DNA of 64,000 bases from Fallopia convolvulus (Eukaryota; Streptophyta; Magnoliopsida; Caryophyllales; Polygonaceae). Made by a program: the position numbers and the translations under genes. The DNA lies in the NCBI GenBank assembly GCA_964016875.1, contig OZ024728.1:11824272-11888271 (forward strand). Reading direction: 5' to 3'. Every line of letters starts with the position of its first letter. The first letter of the stretch is position 1. Under the pieces are notes generated by a model that did not search any database, was not told the DNA's origin, and saw only the letters and a program-made list of their open reading frames with translations. Of this stretch, positions 32,639-44,786 are shown piece after piece.

Positions 32639-35600
32639 TCTAATATATATATATAAGCAATAAGTTTTGGAGCCACCACATTGCGCCACATCATCTTTTG
32701 CCACATGTCATTCCTAAAATGCGCCACATCAGATTTTGACACGTGTCATCTCCGCATTAATTCATATAAATTATACAGATAAATTGGTAGTTTTGGAAAC
32801 AAATGTTATGAATTCAAATATTAGATTAGGAAGTTTTAATATCATCCAAGATTTTAGAAAGAATCCAAATTGTAATTTTGGAAGTTTCTAGCATATTTAA
32901 TTAAATGTTAATTTCTACAAAAATATAAAAAAAATTATGGTGGCTTTTTTTACAACTAAATTAGCTTTAATCTACTACTATATAAAAACTAACTAGATTC
33001 CTTAAATATTCCTAGAAGTTTATATTTAAAGATTATTCATTCCTTAAATATTTCTTAAAGATGTTATTCATAATTTTTGATAAACACATTGGATACAAAT
33101 TTTTTTGATTCTTTATATACTCCTTAAAGATTATCCATTCCTTAGAGTTTTCCAGTGTTAAGATTTGATATTTCGGTTCCTATTATTTTAGTTTTTGTTA
33201 TAAAATAGGTAGCTTCAATAGCATATTTTTTATTTAAAATATATAAAAAAATTTGGTGAAGATAATACCAAATTAAACTAAAAAAGATTATACCAAACTA
33301 AAATCATGTATTTCCAAAATACAAAATCATGTATTAAATATAAAAAATCTAAAAAAATATATAAAAAAGATATACCAAAATGGAGAAGATATTACCAAAC
33401 TAAAATATAGAAAATAATTTTTTATAACATCTTATAAATAATGGAGATTCTTGGTTAATATTTAAACAAAATATAATCATCCAGTACGATATTGACAAAT
33501 AATTTTATTTCAAATGAAAGATGATATATAAGTTATAATTATTTTTTTAATTTATAAAATCGTTATTTGCCACTATTTTAAATTACCACTGTTTTGATTA
33601 CATGTTGCAAAAGATGATCAAATCGGTAAAAAATTGAAATAATCTACAATATCAACCTTGAGATTATAATTGTAAGTTCTCTCTTCAAACCTACACATAT
33701 TCATATATACTTTATTTCATTTTGTACGAAGTTCTCAACCATTAATTTTTCCTACGGAAAAAATTCACATTATTTTTTTGTAATTTACTAGCCTTTGTTC
33801 AAGTTAATATATTTTGTAACAATTAATGTCGATCCATTTTAATCAACTATGGAGTATCTATTACTAATAACTAAAGCCGAATCAATTTTTGCCACCACAT
33901 TGCGCCACATCACCCCTTTATTAAAATAATAGTTTTTTATAGTTAATTATGCAAAAAAGTTATCTCCAAGTAAACATAAAGATAAAATAATATTTGTAAA
34001 AATTTATCTTCAAATAAACATAAAGATAAAATAATAGTAGTATATTTTACCAATATAGATAAAAATGACATTATATTTATCATATTTGTAAAAGATAAAT
34101 TAAAAAAATATAAGAAAAAATATGTACATATGGTATATCTTTGAAATAAAATATCCATATAAATGATAATATCTTTGAAATATCTATCTATCTATAACTA
34201 TATATTAAAGTCGAACCTTTTTTAGCCATTGCAACAATTTTGGCCCCACCTTATATTTAAAAAGTAATTTTTTATTCTTATTATTTATAATTTTTTCTTT
34301 TAAATTTTCTAAAAATCTATCAAATTTTTATAAAAACTAACGTTATAATATATTTAATAAAATATTAAAATAAAATAAAAATAAAACATAAGATTTTTTA
34401 ATATATAATGAATTAATGATAGATTGTTATCATAATAAGGTAGGAAAATATTTTTACTATTAATTTTTTCTATCTAAAACTAACATTACACTATATTTAA
34501 TATTTGGAAAAAATTAATTTGAATTTTAATTAAAATTAAAAAAAAACTATTTTATCTTTATTCTTTTATCTATTTATGTAAGAGACTTATCTTAAATTAA
34601 GTTTAGATAAAAAAAAATTAAAATTTTTAAATATGTATATAATTACTTGCCTAGATTAAATTTTGATAAAAAAAATTATATTATCTTTTCCTTAATTTGC
34701 TTTTTGGATTATCTATAACTATATATTAAAGTTGTACTTTTTTGAGCCATCAGAACGATTTTGGTCCCACCTCAAATTTACAAAACTAATTTTTATTTCT
34801 AATATTTTAACTTTTCCTATTAAATTCTTCTATAAATATTTAAATATATCTTTAACATCAAACACAAAACTATTTAGTATAATAATATATTTCGAAAACT
34901 TCCTTAAACAAATATTTAAAATTAAAGATAACAAATTTAAAATTTTTTAAAATAAGTATAAATATCTTTTATCTTTTAGCATGATATCTTTTCACGAATT
35001 TATATATATATTTCTTTTATAATAAAAAAATTAATGATAAATTCTTATAATGTTTAAAAATAATAAAAATAGGTAATATAATATTTAATAGATGTATTGA
35101 AATATTTGATAATCCCTAAATTAAGGTATATAGAAAGTAATAAAAATATAAAAAATATAAAATTTAATCTTATCTAATCTTTACTTTATCGAGCCACAAA
35201 ATGAGTTTGGCCCACCTTAAATGAAAATAAATAATTTTTGTAAATTATTTTCTATAAATAAATTATTTTTATCTTTATCTTTCATATTTTATTATATCTT
35301 ATTTATTAATTTCATTATTATTTTATGTAAATCTTATCTCTTCCATATTCTAATATATAAATATTTTTTTATTCATATGTTATCTTTTTTTTCTAAATAA
35401 ATATTTATAAAATATTATCAAGGAAAAGGAAAAATGTACATTATTTTACCTTAAAAAACTTTTTTTATTCTCAACATTAAACTTAATAATTTGTATTTAA
35501 TTTGTTTTATTTGATTCCAAAAATAAAAAATTTGTACATTGTGCATACAATAAATTAATTACATTAATTTTTATATTATATTTTTATTTAATATCTATAA

Positions 35601-35643
35601 AATACCGAACTATAGTCGTGCATGGCACGACGGGTATAACTAG
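32639..35643 (+). mobile_element. Composite non-autonomous Helitron with several left ends
   Basis: It begins A|TCTAATATATATATATAAGC and ends with the hairpin GTCGTGCATGGCACGAC followed by ...AACTAG|T, the Helitron rule (5' TC, 3' hairpin then CTAG, inserted between A and T). Further Helitron-like left ends occur inside at 33857, 34191 and 34712, and a weaker one near 35177. Each is followed by the same family motif with 'gccac...' and 'ttgcgccacatc' or 'tggcccaccttaaat'. Only one right end is found. The interior is extremely AT-rich and non-coding, with no Rep/helicase. Confidence 0.75.
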
Positions 35644-35887
35644 TGTTGATAAAAGGAGAAGGCTTAAAACGACTTATAAACTTGATATGAGGGAGTAAGC
35701 TAGAGTTGGTTGATGATTGTACTGCACTAATCAGCTCAAAAGACATGTAACATATGAGTATTATTAATTGATTTTCTTAATAAGTGTGTGTTTTAGACTT
35801 ATAAATCTGATCGGAGGGAGTAGTTTTTTGAGCAACATTCATAAGTCATAATAGTAAGTCAAAGTCAAAAAGGATGCGCATTGTGAA

Positions 35888-36725
35888 TCTACTATATATA
35901 TAAAAGCAATAAGGTTTGGAGCCTCTACGTTGCGCCACATCAGCTTTTTCCACATGTCGTTCTATTATTATTCCACATAGGATTTTGCCACATGTAATTT
36001 AATCCTTGCTCCATAAAAATTTTACATTAATTATTCTTTCCACTTCATATTCCACATGGCAAATTTTTTCCACCTAATTAAAATTTATTTATTTCCCAAA
36101 TTTAGATAATATCTTAATTTTTGGTAGGAGATAATATCTTAACTAAAAGAATTTAACTAATGGTTGAATTTTTTCCTTATAAGCCAATAAAATATATATG
36201 CTTAATCTTTTTAACATTTTAGTTGTTTATTTCTCTCTCTTATATTAAAATATAAATATACTCAATTGCATATATTATTATTAAATTATCAAGTCAAAGT
36301 TTTTTTTAACCTATATATTTTTTTTCCATTATGATATTTAGATAGGATCGAATCTTTTTGTTGGCAAATCTTTAAATTTCAATTATGATATATCTTTGAT
36401 TTTCCAATTTTGATTTTTTTGATAATTTACATACAAATCTAGCCAATTTCAATTGTAATTTTCAATTATAACTTCCGGTAATGATTTTTTGATAATATAC
36501 ATACATGTCAAGTCAATTTTATTTGCTAATCCATATTAAATGTCCCATTATTTTCATTTTTGCTATCAAAATCTTTAATTTAGAATATGCTTTTTTTTAC
36601 AATTTATATAAATCACCAATTTACAATTATTATTTATATTATATTTTTATTTATTAATATCTTTTTTTATAGTATATATGAAAATATCGAGTCATAGTCG
36701 TGCAGGGTACGACGGGGACAACTAG
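35888..36725 (+). mobile_element. Non-autonomous Helitron upstream of MOS2
   Basis: 838 bp, starting A|TCTACTATATATATAAAAGC and ending with GTCGTGCAGGGTACGAC then ...CAACTAG|T. Its first 70 bases match the first Helitron at 32639 (GCAATAAGGTTTGGAGCC, TTGCGCCACATCAGC), so they share a family. There is no coding sequence. Its right end is about 110 bases before the likely 5' leader of MOS2. Confidence 0.85.
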
Positions 36726-36829
36726 TTTTTAAAATAAATTTGTTTGTTCGACCAAAAAAATAAATAAATTTGTTCTACGCCTTGTATTGCAAATTTGCAA
36801 TTTTCACCAGTATCACGCGGAATTTAAAA

Positions 36830-37306
36830 AGAAAGTGAGAGAAATAAGCCCTAATTTCTCAAATCTTCTTCCGACAGTGGGTTGAGGTCTCTCCCAAGTC
36901 TGAATCATCGAACTCTCCTCTCAATCTCGCCTGAGTTCTGCCATCCTTGTCTTGCTGCTGTTATCGCCATCCGTTGTTGTTCCGGTTTGTCTCTACTCCC
37001 CGTGCGCTTTTATTCTTGAAATTGATTTTCAGCCTTTTATCGTTGAATTTGATTTTGAGTTTCAGTTATCAAGATTTTGAAATTTGGGATGTGAATCTGT
37101 CGATCGTTACTAGTGAAGTTCAGATTATTTTTCGTTTAGTTTCTCTTGGCACAACACTATCGAATCTCCTTGTGAATCTGTTGAATTTGAATGCTTAGTT
37201 TTAGGTTTTAGGTTTTCGGTCAGTTGAAATTTGTGATACTTGAAAGATATTGATCTAGGAATTGTAACCTTCCCTGTAGGTATACTGTCTCTTTGCTTCA
37301 CACGCT
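36830..37306 (+). promoter_or_regulatory. Likely MOS2 5' leader with intron
   Basis: After the Helitron there is a CT-rich, plant-leader-like sequence (36845-36990), a T-rich intron-like stretch (37010-37270) and an acceptor CCCTGTAG at 37272-37279, 28 bases before the ATG. A donor cannot be fixed by eye. The short frame beginning at 36947 is probably part of the leader and intron, not a protein. Confidence 0.5.
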
Positions 37307-38812
37307 ATGGACAAGAAGTTGTCCTTCTCAATCTCATCAAAATCCTCGTCTTCCAAGGCAAACCGCAACCCTGCAAAGACTTCTCGGACCTTCACAGATA
37401 ATGACGCCCACAGAAATGAAGACAATTCCTCGCACCGTTTCATCACAGAGTTCGATTCAAGTGATAAAACCCTAGAATTAAACCACGCTTCCCAAACCCA
37501 GAAGCGCATCATTGCTCCAATTGAGAATGAATATAAGCCTGGAAAGCGGATGAAGAACATCGATCTTCCCCTCCGTTCTGGTTCTCTTCGTTCTGGTGGG
37601 GACCTCAACTTTGAGGCTGATTCCTCTACGGATGCAGCCAATGAGGGTGCTGGAGCCAACATGTCTTTTGGTCTCAACATTCGGAAATCCGGAAAGGAAG
37701 ATGGATCAGGCAATGAAGGTTTTGATGATGGAAAAAGTAAGGAGCCAATTGACAATGTTATGCTTAAGAAATTGAAGGATGATATAAATAGGTTACCAGA
37801 TGATGATGAGAGTTTTGATCAATTTGAGGAGGTTCCTGTTGAGGGTTATGGGGCAGCATTGATGGCTGGTTATGGGTGGAAAGATGGTATGGGGATAGGA
37901 AGGAGTGCAAAGCAAGATGTGAAAGTAATTGAGTTTAAGCGGTGGGCTGGAAGAGGAGGTTTAGGAGCTTTTTCTGATGTAGATGTGAATGATAACAAGA
38001 AAGATGTTGGCACAAATGGTGGTAAGATAGAAAAAGAGAAAGGGAGAGAGGAGGTTAACCGCAAAAGTTCAGGCTTTCCTATTGGCAAGGAGGTTAGGAT
38101 CATAAATGGTCGTGACATGGGGTTGAAAGGAAAAGTCATGGAAGAACTGTCTGGTGATGGTTTTCTTGTTTTGGCTCTTTCAAGAAGCAAAGAGCAAGTG
38201 AGGGTTTCTGAAACTGATGTTGCTGAACTGGGTTCTGCAAAGGAAGAGAACTGTTTGCGGAGATTGAAGGAATTAAAGCATGATGATACGAGAGCTAATA
38301 AGAGAGAGAAGAAAGACTCAGATACTATTGGGAGTGACAAGGAAAGAAAACCAAGTAAGACGAGGTCAGAGGAGAGGAGAAAAGATGGCGTTGTTCATGT
38401 GAAACGAGATAGGGTGGTAAGGGAAGAGGAGAGGAAAAGTAAAGTGTCATGGCTTAGGAGTCATATCAAGGTGAGGATAATCAGCCAGCAGTTTAAAGGG
38501 GGAAGATTGTACTTGAAGAAAGGCGAAGTTTTAGATGTAGTTGGGCCAACAACATGTGATATATCAATGGATGATAACAAAGAGATTATCCAGGGAGTTG
38601 AACAAGGTATTCTAGAAACTGCACTTCCACGACGTGGAGGTCATGTTATTGTTCTTTCTGGAAAGCACAAGGGTGTATATGGGAGTTTAGTGAAGAAGGA
38701 TGGAGAGAGTGAAACAGGTGTGGTTCAAGATGCTGATACACATGATTTACATACTGTGCGACTTGAGCAAATAGCTGAATATGTTGGAGATCCAAGCTAC
38801 ATTGGGTATTGA
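37307..38812 (+). CDS. MOS2: MOS2: G-patch and KOW-domain RNA-binding protein
   Basis: An intronless 501-codon frame, close to the length of Arabidopsis MOS2 (about 460 residues). The N-terminus is Ser/Lys-rich. A G-patch spans residues 178-220 (YGAALMAGYGWKDGMGIGR). A first KOW-type domain lies at about 258-305 (IGKEVRIINGRDMGLKGKV). A basic, charged linker follows, then SWLRSHIKVRIIS (381-393) and a second KOW domain at about 445-492 (GHVIVLSGKHKGVYGSL). Plant MOS2, the counterpart of animal GPKOW, is a nuclear RNA-binding protein needed for microRNA maturation and innate immunity. A 5' leader intron is likely, because an acceptor-like CCCTGTAG lies at 37272-37279. A Helitron sits just upstream. 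Confidence 0.93.
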   Translation: MDKKLSFSISSKSSSSKANRNPAKTSRTFTDNDAHRNEDNSSHRFITEFDSSDKTLELNHASQTQKRIIAPIENEYKPGKRMKNIDLPLRSGSLRSGGDLNFEADSSTDAANEGAGANMSFGLNIRKSGKEDGSGNEGFDDGKSKEPIDNVMLKKLKDDINRLPDDDESFDQFEEVPVEGYGAALMAGYGWKDGMGIGRSAKQDVKVIEFKRWAGRGGLGAFSDVDVNDNKKDVGTNGGKIEKEKGREEVNRKSSGFPIGKEVRIINGRDMGLKGKVMEELSGDGFLVLALSRSKEQVRVSETDVAELGSAKEENCLRRLKELKHDDTRANKREKKDSDTIGSDKERKPSKTRSEERRKDGVVHVKRDRVVREEERKSKVSWLRSHIKVRIISQQFKGGRLYLKKGEVLDVVGPTTCDISMDDNKEIIQGVEQGILETALPRRGGHVIVLSGKHKGVYGSLVKKDGESETGVVQDADTHDLHTVRLEQIAEYVGDPSYIGY

Positions 38813-41076
38813 TGTAGTAAAACCAACATGAGCATGAACTCCTCTATGCTATAGGTACCATGTCATTTTTTTGTTTACAATTGCACATGAGCTCTTCCTA
38901 TTTGGACATTATGTATGGGCATATTCTAATTTTCTTCTGTAGCTCCTAACTTTTTTGTATAAGTTTTCAGTTGGTTCTGACATTGTTGTCATTATAGAAA
39001 CAGTATGTTGCAGGATGTAGTATGTTCGATGTGCCAAGTCACATAATGTCTGGAAAGATAATAAGGACACCTTCTCATTGAAGGATACTTTCAGAATATC
39101 TAGCTCTCCTTATACTGCTAGTAGGTAATTTAGATACCTGATTATGTTTTGCACATATTGCAATGCTAGTATTTAGTTATGGGTTATTGGTTAGGCTCTG
39201 GATGATGCTCTCTCACTTGGGATTTACACTAATTCTCTATATCTATTTAATATTTTTATCTTATCTAAAACGAAGATGTCTTTCATTCTTTTGTTATCTG
39301 TTCTCTTCTGTTGCTCTAATTACCATTATTTTCACAATGAGTTGTACGTACTAGGGGATTATTTATAAAAATCAAATAAATTCATTGATATATCTTTATT
39401 AGTTATGAATGATATTTAATTTCCATCATTTTCTTGGATAAAAAAAGCTAAAGTCGGCCTAGTATGAAACCCGACTTTGGAGGTGTTTGTGGATGGGGTT
39501 TGAGATTACTTGAAGGGTGTCGAGTCAGTCCTTCCATTTGAGCTTATGAGGCCTAGCGGAGGTTTGGTAGGGGATGATGTAGGAGGCACCCTCTGTGGTT
39601 AAAAGCTCACTTGGAGCATTGCTTTCCTCAGGCAGTCCAAGGAAGTTCTAAAATTTATGTACTTCGTTCATACTCTACGGAGTTAGGCTTAATAATAGGG
39701 ATTTGCTATTTCTGACTTGGAACTTGGCAAAATCTAAAAATTTCTTCCCCAATTTTCATTTTCTTCAGCATCTTCATTGAAATTTCTTTTTCATTTATAC
39801 TTCTCCTTCCTCTATTTATTTTAAATTTGAAGGTTTCATAGACGTATTTGGTGGAGTTTGAAGGCGGTGGTGGAGTTGCCTGTGCGGGGTTCATCGATAA
39901 GTCTGGTGGAGTGCAGGGTTCATCGATGGATCTCGTGGAGGTAGACGATGCCGGTGGAGTTGCAGGTGACCGGGGGTGGGTTGAAGATGAATCTGGTCAA
40001 TTGGGTTGACATTGGGGCCAGATCCAAACGATGAGTGTTTAATTTTTCTCATCCATCTTACAGAGTAGTTTGGAAAAAAAATCCCAAAAATTAATGTGTG
40101 TTACATCTCATAGCTTTGGTATATCCATCAGCCCCGTTCATCTTGGACACATTAAAAAGATTGTTAATATATTAATTTGAGTGATTCCACCTAGGTTGTG
40201 TATATCTCACTTTCCCTTATCTTATAATCAATGACTATGGCCCGGTTTGGGTTCAAGTTTATGATTTATGAAGTCGTGGTGTATGTGTAGATTATCCTAT
40301 TACAACCCTCTTTCTAACCGAAAAAAGAAGTGAACTTTAGCATAAACAAGTCAATGGTAATTCGAAAAAGAAGGTTAGAACATAGAAGGGATGCAATATT
40401 TTCGTCTTTAAATGTTTTGAGAAGAATTTGGTATAGAAATAGAAAATCCTGACCATAAGTTTGTAATGATCAATAAAGCAATAACACTATTTGCATAGTG
40501 CGAATCAATTGATCAAACACAAGATTCCCATGATATATAGGCATTGTAATGTTTAAGAACATGAGGTGCAAAATTTGCACCCAACTCTCCACAAAAGATA
40601 AGAGGTGCAGGAAAGCTATAGACGCGTGTTGCCAAACCAAACAATCATATACATTATAAAAAAAATTATATCATAATTTATATTTTTTAAATTTATCCAT
40701 AGACATCAATTTTGCATATGTTTGATTAAATTTAGGATAAATGTGTTTTTTAGGTTGATACAGGCGTTCGTCAGGATCGGCGGAAAATGGTCATCCGATG
40801 TCGGAATGACTATTATTATACCTTTTCGAGTAGGGAACGCGCTCACGAGTCAAACTCGTTGCAAAGCAATGATCTAAGGGCTTTTCGGGTGTTTGAGCTC
40901 GTTTCAGGGCCAAAAAGAGCATTTTAGTATTTTCGAGTTTTTAATACGTGCAATTTCAGAGCCCGTGGTTAGTGGTCTTGGGTTAGAAAACCCTAATTTG
41001 TGGCTATATATAGATAGTTATCTCAACTCTTATTTGCATATTTCACTCCATCTCTTCTTCCTTATATATCTTTAAG
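38813..41076. other. MOS2 3' flank and intergenic sequence
   Basis: 38813-39100 is probably 3' UTR. Beyond it, short frames on both strands resemble nothing known. 40234-40250 (GGCCCGGTTTGGGTTC) and 40630-40645 (CCAAACCAAAC) hint at eroded inverted ends of a small transposon but lack a convincing target duplication. No RNA gene seen. Confidence 0.4.
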
Positions 41077-42186
41077 ATGGGTCCCTCTCAAAATATCTCC
41101 CAAATTCCCTCCCAAAATCCCTTCCAAATGAACTCCCAAGCGAATTTGGATTATATCCAACAATTCCTCTCACAGTCTTATGGTAATCCAAATGCGCAAT
41201 TTGTGCTGCCTTCCTCGCCCAACTTTGTTGGTAATCCAAATGCGCAATTTGCTAGTCCTCGTCCAACTTTGTTGGTATTCCAAATGCGCAATATGTTATG
41301 CCTTTCTCGCCCAACTTTGTTAGTCATCCAAATGTGCAATTTGTTCATATTCAACCACAAACGCCATAAGCTCAAGCGGAAGTGCAGATCTTTCGTCCAT
41401 CCCGGCTTATAGCATCCAACTAGATGGTGTTAGTGATCCACCACGTGCTCGTCGTGGATCTCACTGTGGTGGCTCTCACGGTGGTGGTAGGAGTGCTAGC
41501 GCTGAAACTAGAGCTCCACTCGTAAAACAACATTGGGAGAAAGAAGACATCACGCTTCTCATCAGTGCTTGGGTCAACGTTAGCAATGACCCAATCACCG
41601 GCAACGACCATAAGTGTGAAGCGTTTTGGGACCGAATTGAGTGGTTCTACAATTATCACAAAGGAGGCAATCAAGTTTGGAGATCTAAAAGCATGTTAAA
41701 GACGAAGTGGGGAAAGGACATTTGGGGTCCCCCAGTTTCAGCGCTAGGGTCGTAAAGGGCATTTGTGAAATCCATTACTCTCCCCCAGGGTAGTAAAGCA
41801 AAATTATTTGCCCAACGCCAATATGGTTGTCGTAAAGATGTGGAAAGGACATTTGGGGTTTTACAATCCTGATTTCATATCGTTCGCAACCCATCTCGCT
41901 CTTGGTATGCTGGGTTTATTGGAAAAATATGAGAGCTTGTGTAATGTTACACAATATCATTATAGAAGATGAAAGAGATACATGCGAATGTAATGGATGG
42001 GTGGTTCCTCCGTATGATGAGCCAGAAGGTATCGATCGAACGTTCTCAACTGAGAGGACATATGATATGAGCAACTATATCCTAAACAATCTTCAACTTC
42101 GGGATATGGATACACACAACCAACCGAAGGCAGACTTGGTGGAGCATATTTGGACAAGATTTAGGCATGAGTACGAATCGGATTAG
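41077..42186 (+). pseudogene. PIF/Harbinger ORF1-transposase deletion derivative
   Basis: The left part encodes a Harbinger Myb-like ORF1 protein: WEKEDITLLISAWVNVSNDP (41540-41600) and AFWDRIEWFYNYHKGG. It is preceded by a Gln/Asn-rich start at 41077. At about 41710 it joins, across about 80 bases of unrelated sequence, to the C-terminal end of the Harbinger transposase: CRKDVERTFGVLQ (41830-41870), CVMLHNIIIEDERD (41936-41980) and an end at 42186. The catalytic DDE core is missing. The copy has a stop near 41410 and frameshifts. In autonomous elements ORF1 and transposase are separate genes. Confidence 0.85.
41165..41345 (+). repeat. Coding minisatellite, about four 55-60 bp units
   Basis: Four units share 'aatccaaatgcgcaattt' then 'ctcgcccaactttgttg'. 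The first two translate as GNPNAQF plus a Pro/Ser spacer; later units drift out of frame. They lie in the N-terminal part of the Harbinger ORF1. Confidence 0.8.
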
Positions 42187-42560
42187 GATATTTAAGTATT
42201 GTATTTGTTTGAATTAAGTATCTCGTATGCAGTTTGTTGTGTGTTTTCTTGCGTTGTTTTTTTATGTTGAGATGTACTCTCGTGTTTGCTTTGAATTGCA
42301 TTATCTATCCAATTATGATGTTTATTTTCCTTAATTTCATGTACTAATACTTGTTTAATTAAGAATAGTACGTAAAATTCTTAACAAATATAGAATGACT
42401 TTTAAATTAAAAATTATTTTTTCATAAATTAACAAGTATAATTTTTTATTTATTAAAATATATAGTTAATTAAAATATTTCATTAATTAACAAAATTATT
42501 TATATAAGGGCATATATAATTTTAATTGGAGAAGAGGGTATATGTGTAATTGTATATGGG

Positions 42561-42564
<4 letters not shown>

Positions 42565-42602
<38 letters not shown>
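42565..42602. repeat. GA microsatellite
   Basis: About 19 GA dinucleotides, following 'atggggaggga'. 42600-42750 has three copies of 'tggggtgcat', probably the subterminal region of the Harbinger-related element. Confidence 0.9.
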
Positions 42603-42605
<3 letters not shown>

Positions 42606-42751
42606 GTTGAAAATGATAAAAATGAATTTATGGGGTGCATGGATGTGGGTGGGTATAAATTAAAATGGGGTGCATGGAGGATGTTACAGAGAAAAAAATG
42701 GAAAATGTTGGGGTGCATAATATTGTAGCAGATACATGGATTCAAATGGTC

Positions 42752-44434
42752 TTTTTTTTTATAAGGTAAAAATTAGGAGACCTATACGGGGACGTCCTAG
42801 AGCATCTTGGCGGATGAGAACTCGGAGTTCTGCATGGTCCATCAAGATGTTGACATGGAAGTTGTGCCTAACTTAGCAATTTTGTCGGCCACAACATTGC
42901 ACCCCCTATCAAGATGAAAAAGAGAGGAAGTCTGGAATTCCCGGAGAGATATCATAATGTCCGAAACTAACAACTCAATTTTTCATGGGCAAGACCTAGT
43001 GCTTTTAAATGCATTGATAACAGTGAGATTGTCCCCTTCAACTTCAAGGCTTGTAATCCCTAATGTCCTAGTTTCTCGAATACCATCACAGAGTGCTAGA
43101 GTTTCCTCCTGTAGGACTGAGACTGTCCCATATTTCTTTGCCCCTAAGCCTATAATTTGTGCATTGTGATCTCTGATTACAAACCCTGAAGAGGTAGTGG
43201 CGGAATTATATTTTGATACATCAATGTTTAACTTATATGAATTTACAGAAGGCCTCTGCCACTTTGTTGTTCTTTTCTTTTTATTATTTGTGGCTTTCCT
43301 TACTTGTCTTGGTATTTCTTCATCCTCATTCCATTTTTTTGTTTGTTCCCATTGAATGATTTGTTTTTTTACAGTATTGTTCTAAGTTCTGAATAAATTC
43401 ATCAAGGGTTTGTTGGAAGACGAGTTTATTTCTTTGATGCTATATACACTACCAAGTTATTGCGAGTTCTTGAAATTCTTTTTTACCTAGTCTTTGATAT
43501 AGTTCATTAATTATTATAGGCGTTGTTTTATTTTTAGTGTCATAGTTTCTCAGAATCATTTCTATTTTGACATTGACTTTGCATAATATAATTAAAGTAT
43601 GGGGGCATTCTATGAGCAGGTGTCTTGTATCCTCATATGTGCAGAATCACATTAAACAGCCTGTATGGGTGGTGACTCCTTTTTCTAACAATCTAGCCTT
43701 TGTGGGAAGCCCATTTTGAGATATTTTCCAAAGAATTTTTTTTCACTTTAGGATATGTGTCTAATTTCCATACCCAGTTGTTGAGAAATGGATTTAGTCG
43801 TTGTACTTCAGTGATTAACTCAATAGCCGAAGCTATCGAGAACCAACCATTTTTACTAGGATCCCAGTAAAGTCGATCCTTTATGTGATCTTCTGGGATT
43901 GGGGTTGCAATGATCTTGTTAACTATATCGGGGGGGGGGGGGGAGAAGACGGTCAAGGGAATCATAATTCCATTCTTTCTCATTAGTGATAAATTCTTCT
44001 ACCATAGTAGACTTGTTAACCGCGTTAGGAAAAAGTGCAAAGTTTCCTAACGTTTCATGTAGCAGCCATCTATATGTCCAGAACTTGATAGTCCGACCAT
44101 CGCCAACTTGCCAAATTAGGTCTTTTGGAACTCATCTTTTAAGTTCATCAATTTCACTCATTGCCACATTGTGTTTGTTTGTTTTTTATATGTTAATAGT
44201 GGAGTATTTTTTAGATATCTCTCATTCATGAGCTTGACCCATATATTATCTGGTTCTTCCAGAAGTTTCCATAAAAGTTTCATTTGCATGGCTTTGTTCA
44301 TATGTTCAAATTTCCTAATTCCTAGTCCTCCGTAAGTTTTTCGCCTACATATCTTATAGCAACCAATGAATGGTTTATGATGAATATCCTTATTCCATAG
44401 AAAAGTGCGGTTAATTTGATCTAATTCTTTGTGC
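42752..44434 (-). mobile_element. L1-type LINE, minus strand, 3' part
   Basis: The poly-A tail reads as T at 42752-42760 on the plus strand, next to the complement of CCTTAT. Going up the plus strand: RNase H region (42780-43380), zf-RVT-like region with KDRLYWDPSKNGWFS (43693-43983) and the C-terminal part of the reverse transcriptase with HKELDQINRTFLWNK and MQMKLLWKLLEEPDNIWVK (44158-44436). A run of 14 G lies at 43930-43943. Several frameshifts. It is related to but distinct from the L1 at 11723-27249. Confidence 0.88.
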
Positions 44435-44439
44435 AATAG

Positions 44440-44753
44440 TGATACGCTATAATATTAGGTTAATTAGTTTTAGAATATGGTTGTTTCCTTTTATTTAGGG
44501 ATTTGGTTTTATATTTTAGCAAGAATATCTTTTTAATATTTTGGCAATTAGGTTTCCTTATTATCTAGATATTGGGTTATTATAAATAACCTTTAAGTTG
44601 TTATCAAATCAATCAATGAAAATAAAGTTATTTGCCCTAATTTTCCTTAGCTCTCTTTTATCTTTATGTTCTTGAGATTTGAGTCCATCTCGGACCGTTC
44701 TCGCCACCTTGACCAACAAGGGTCCGATACGAATCCACCTCGGGTCCGTATTA
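44440..44753 (+). repeat. 5' LTR of the RRM-bearing element
   Basis: 314 bp, TGATACG...CGTATTA, with a TATA-like 'attataaata' near 44579-44588 and leader-like CT-rich sequence after it. Confidence 0.85.
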
Positions 44754-44786
44754 ATTGGTGCTTTCATCCCTGGACTCTGCGTTTCC

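Noticed and set aside
40234..40645. Small MITE with GGCCCGGTTTGG-like ends
   Set aside because: The right end matches only loosely and no target duplication is visible.
41165..41345. Possible CRISPR-like array
   Set aside because: Units are contiguous 55-60 bp coding minisatellite repeats without regular unique spacers, in a plant nuclear transposon.
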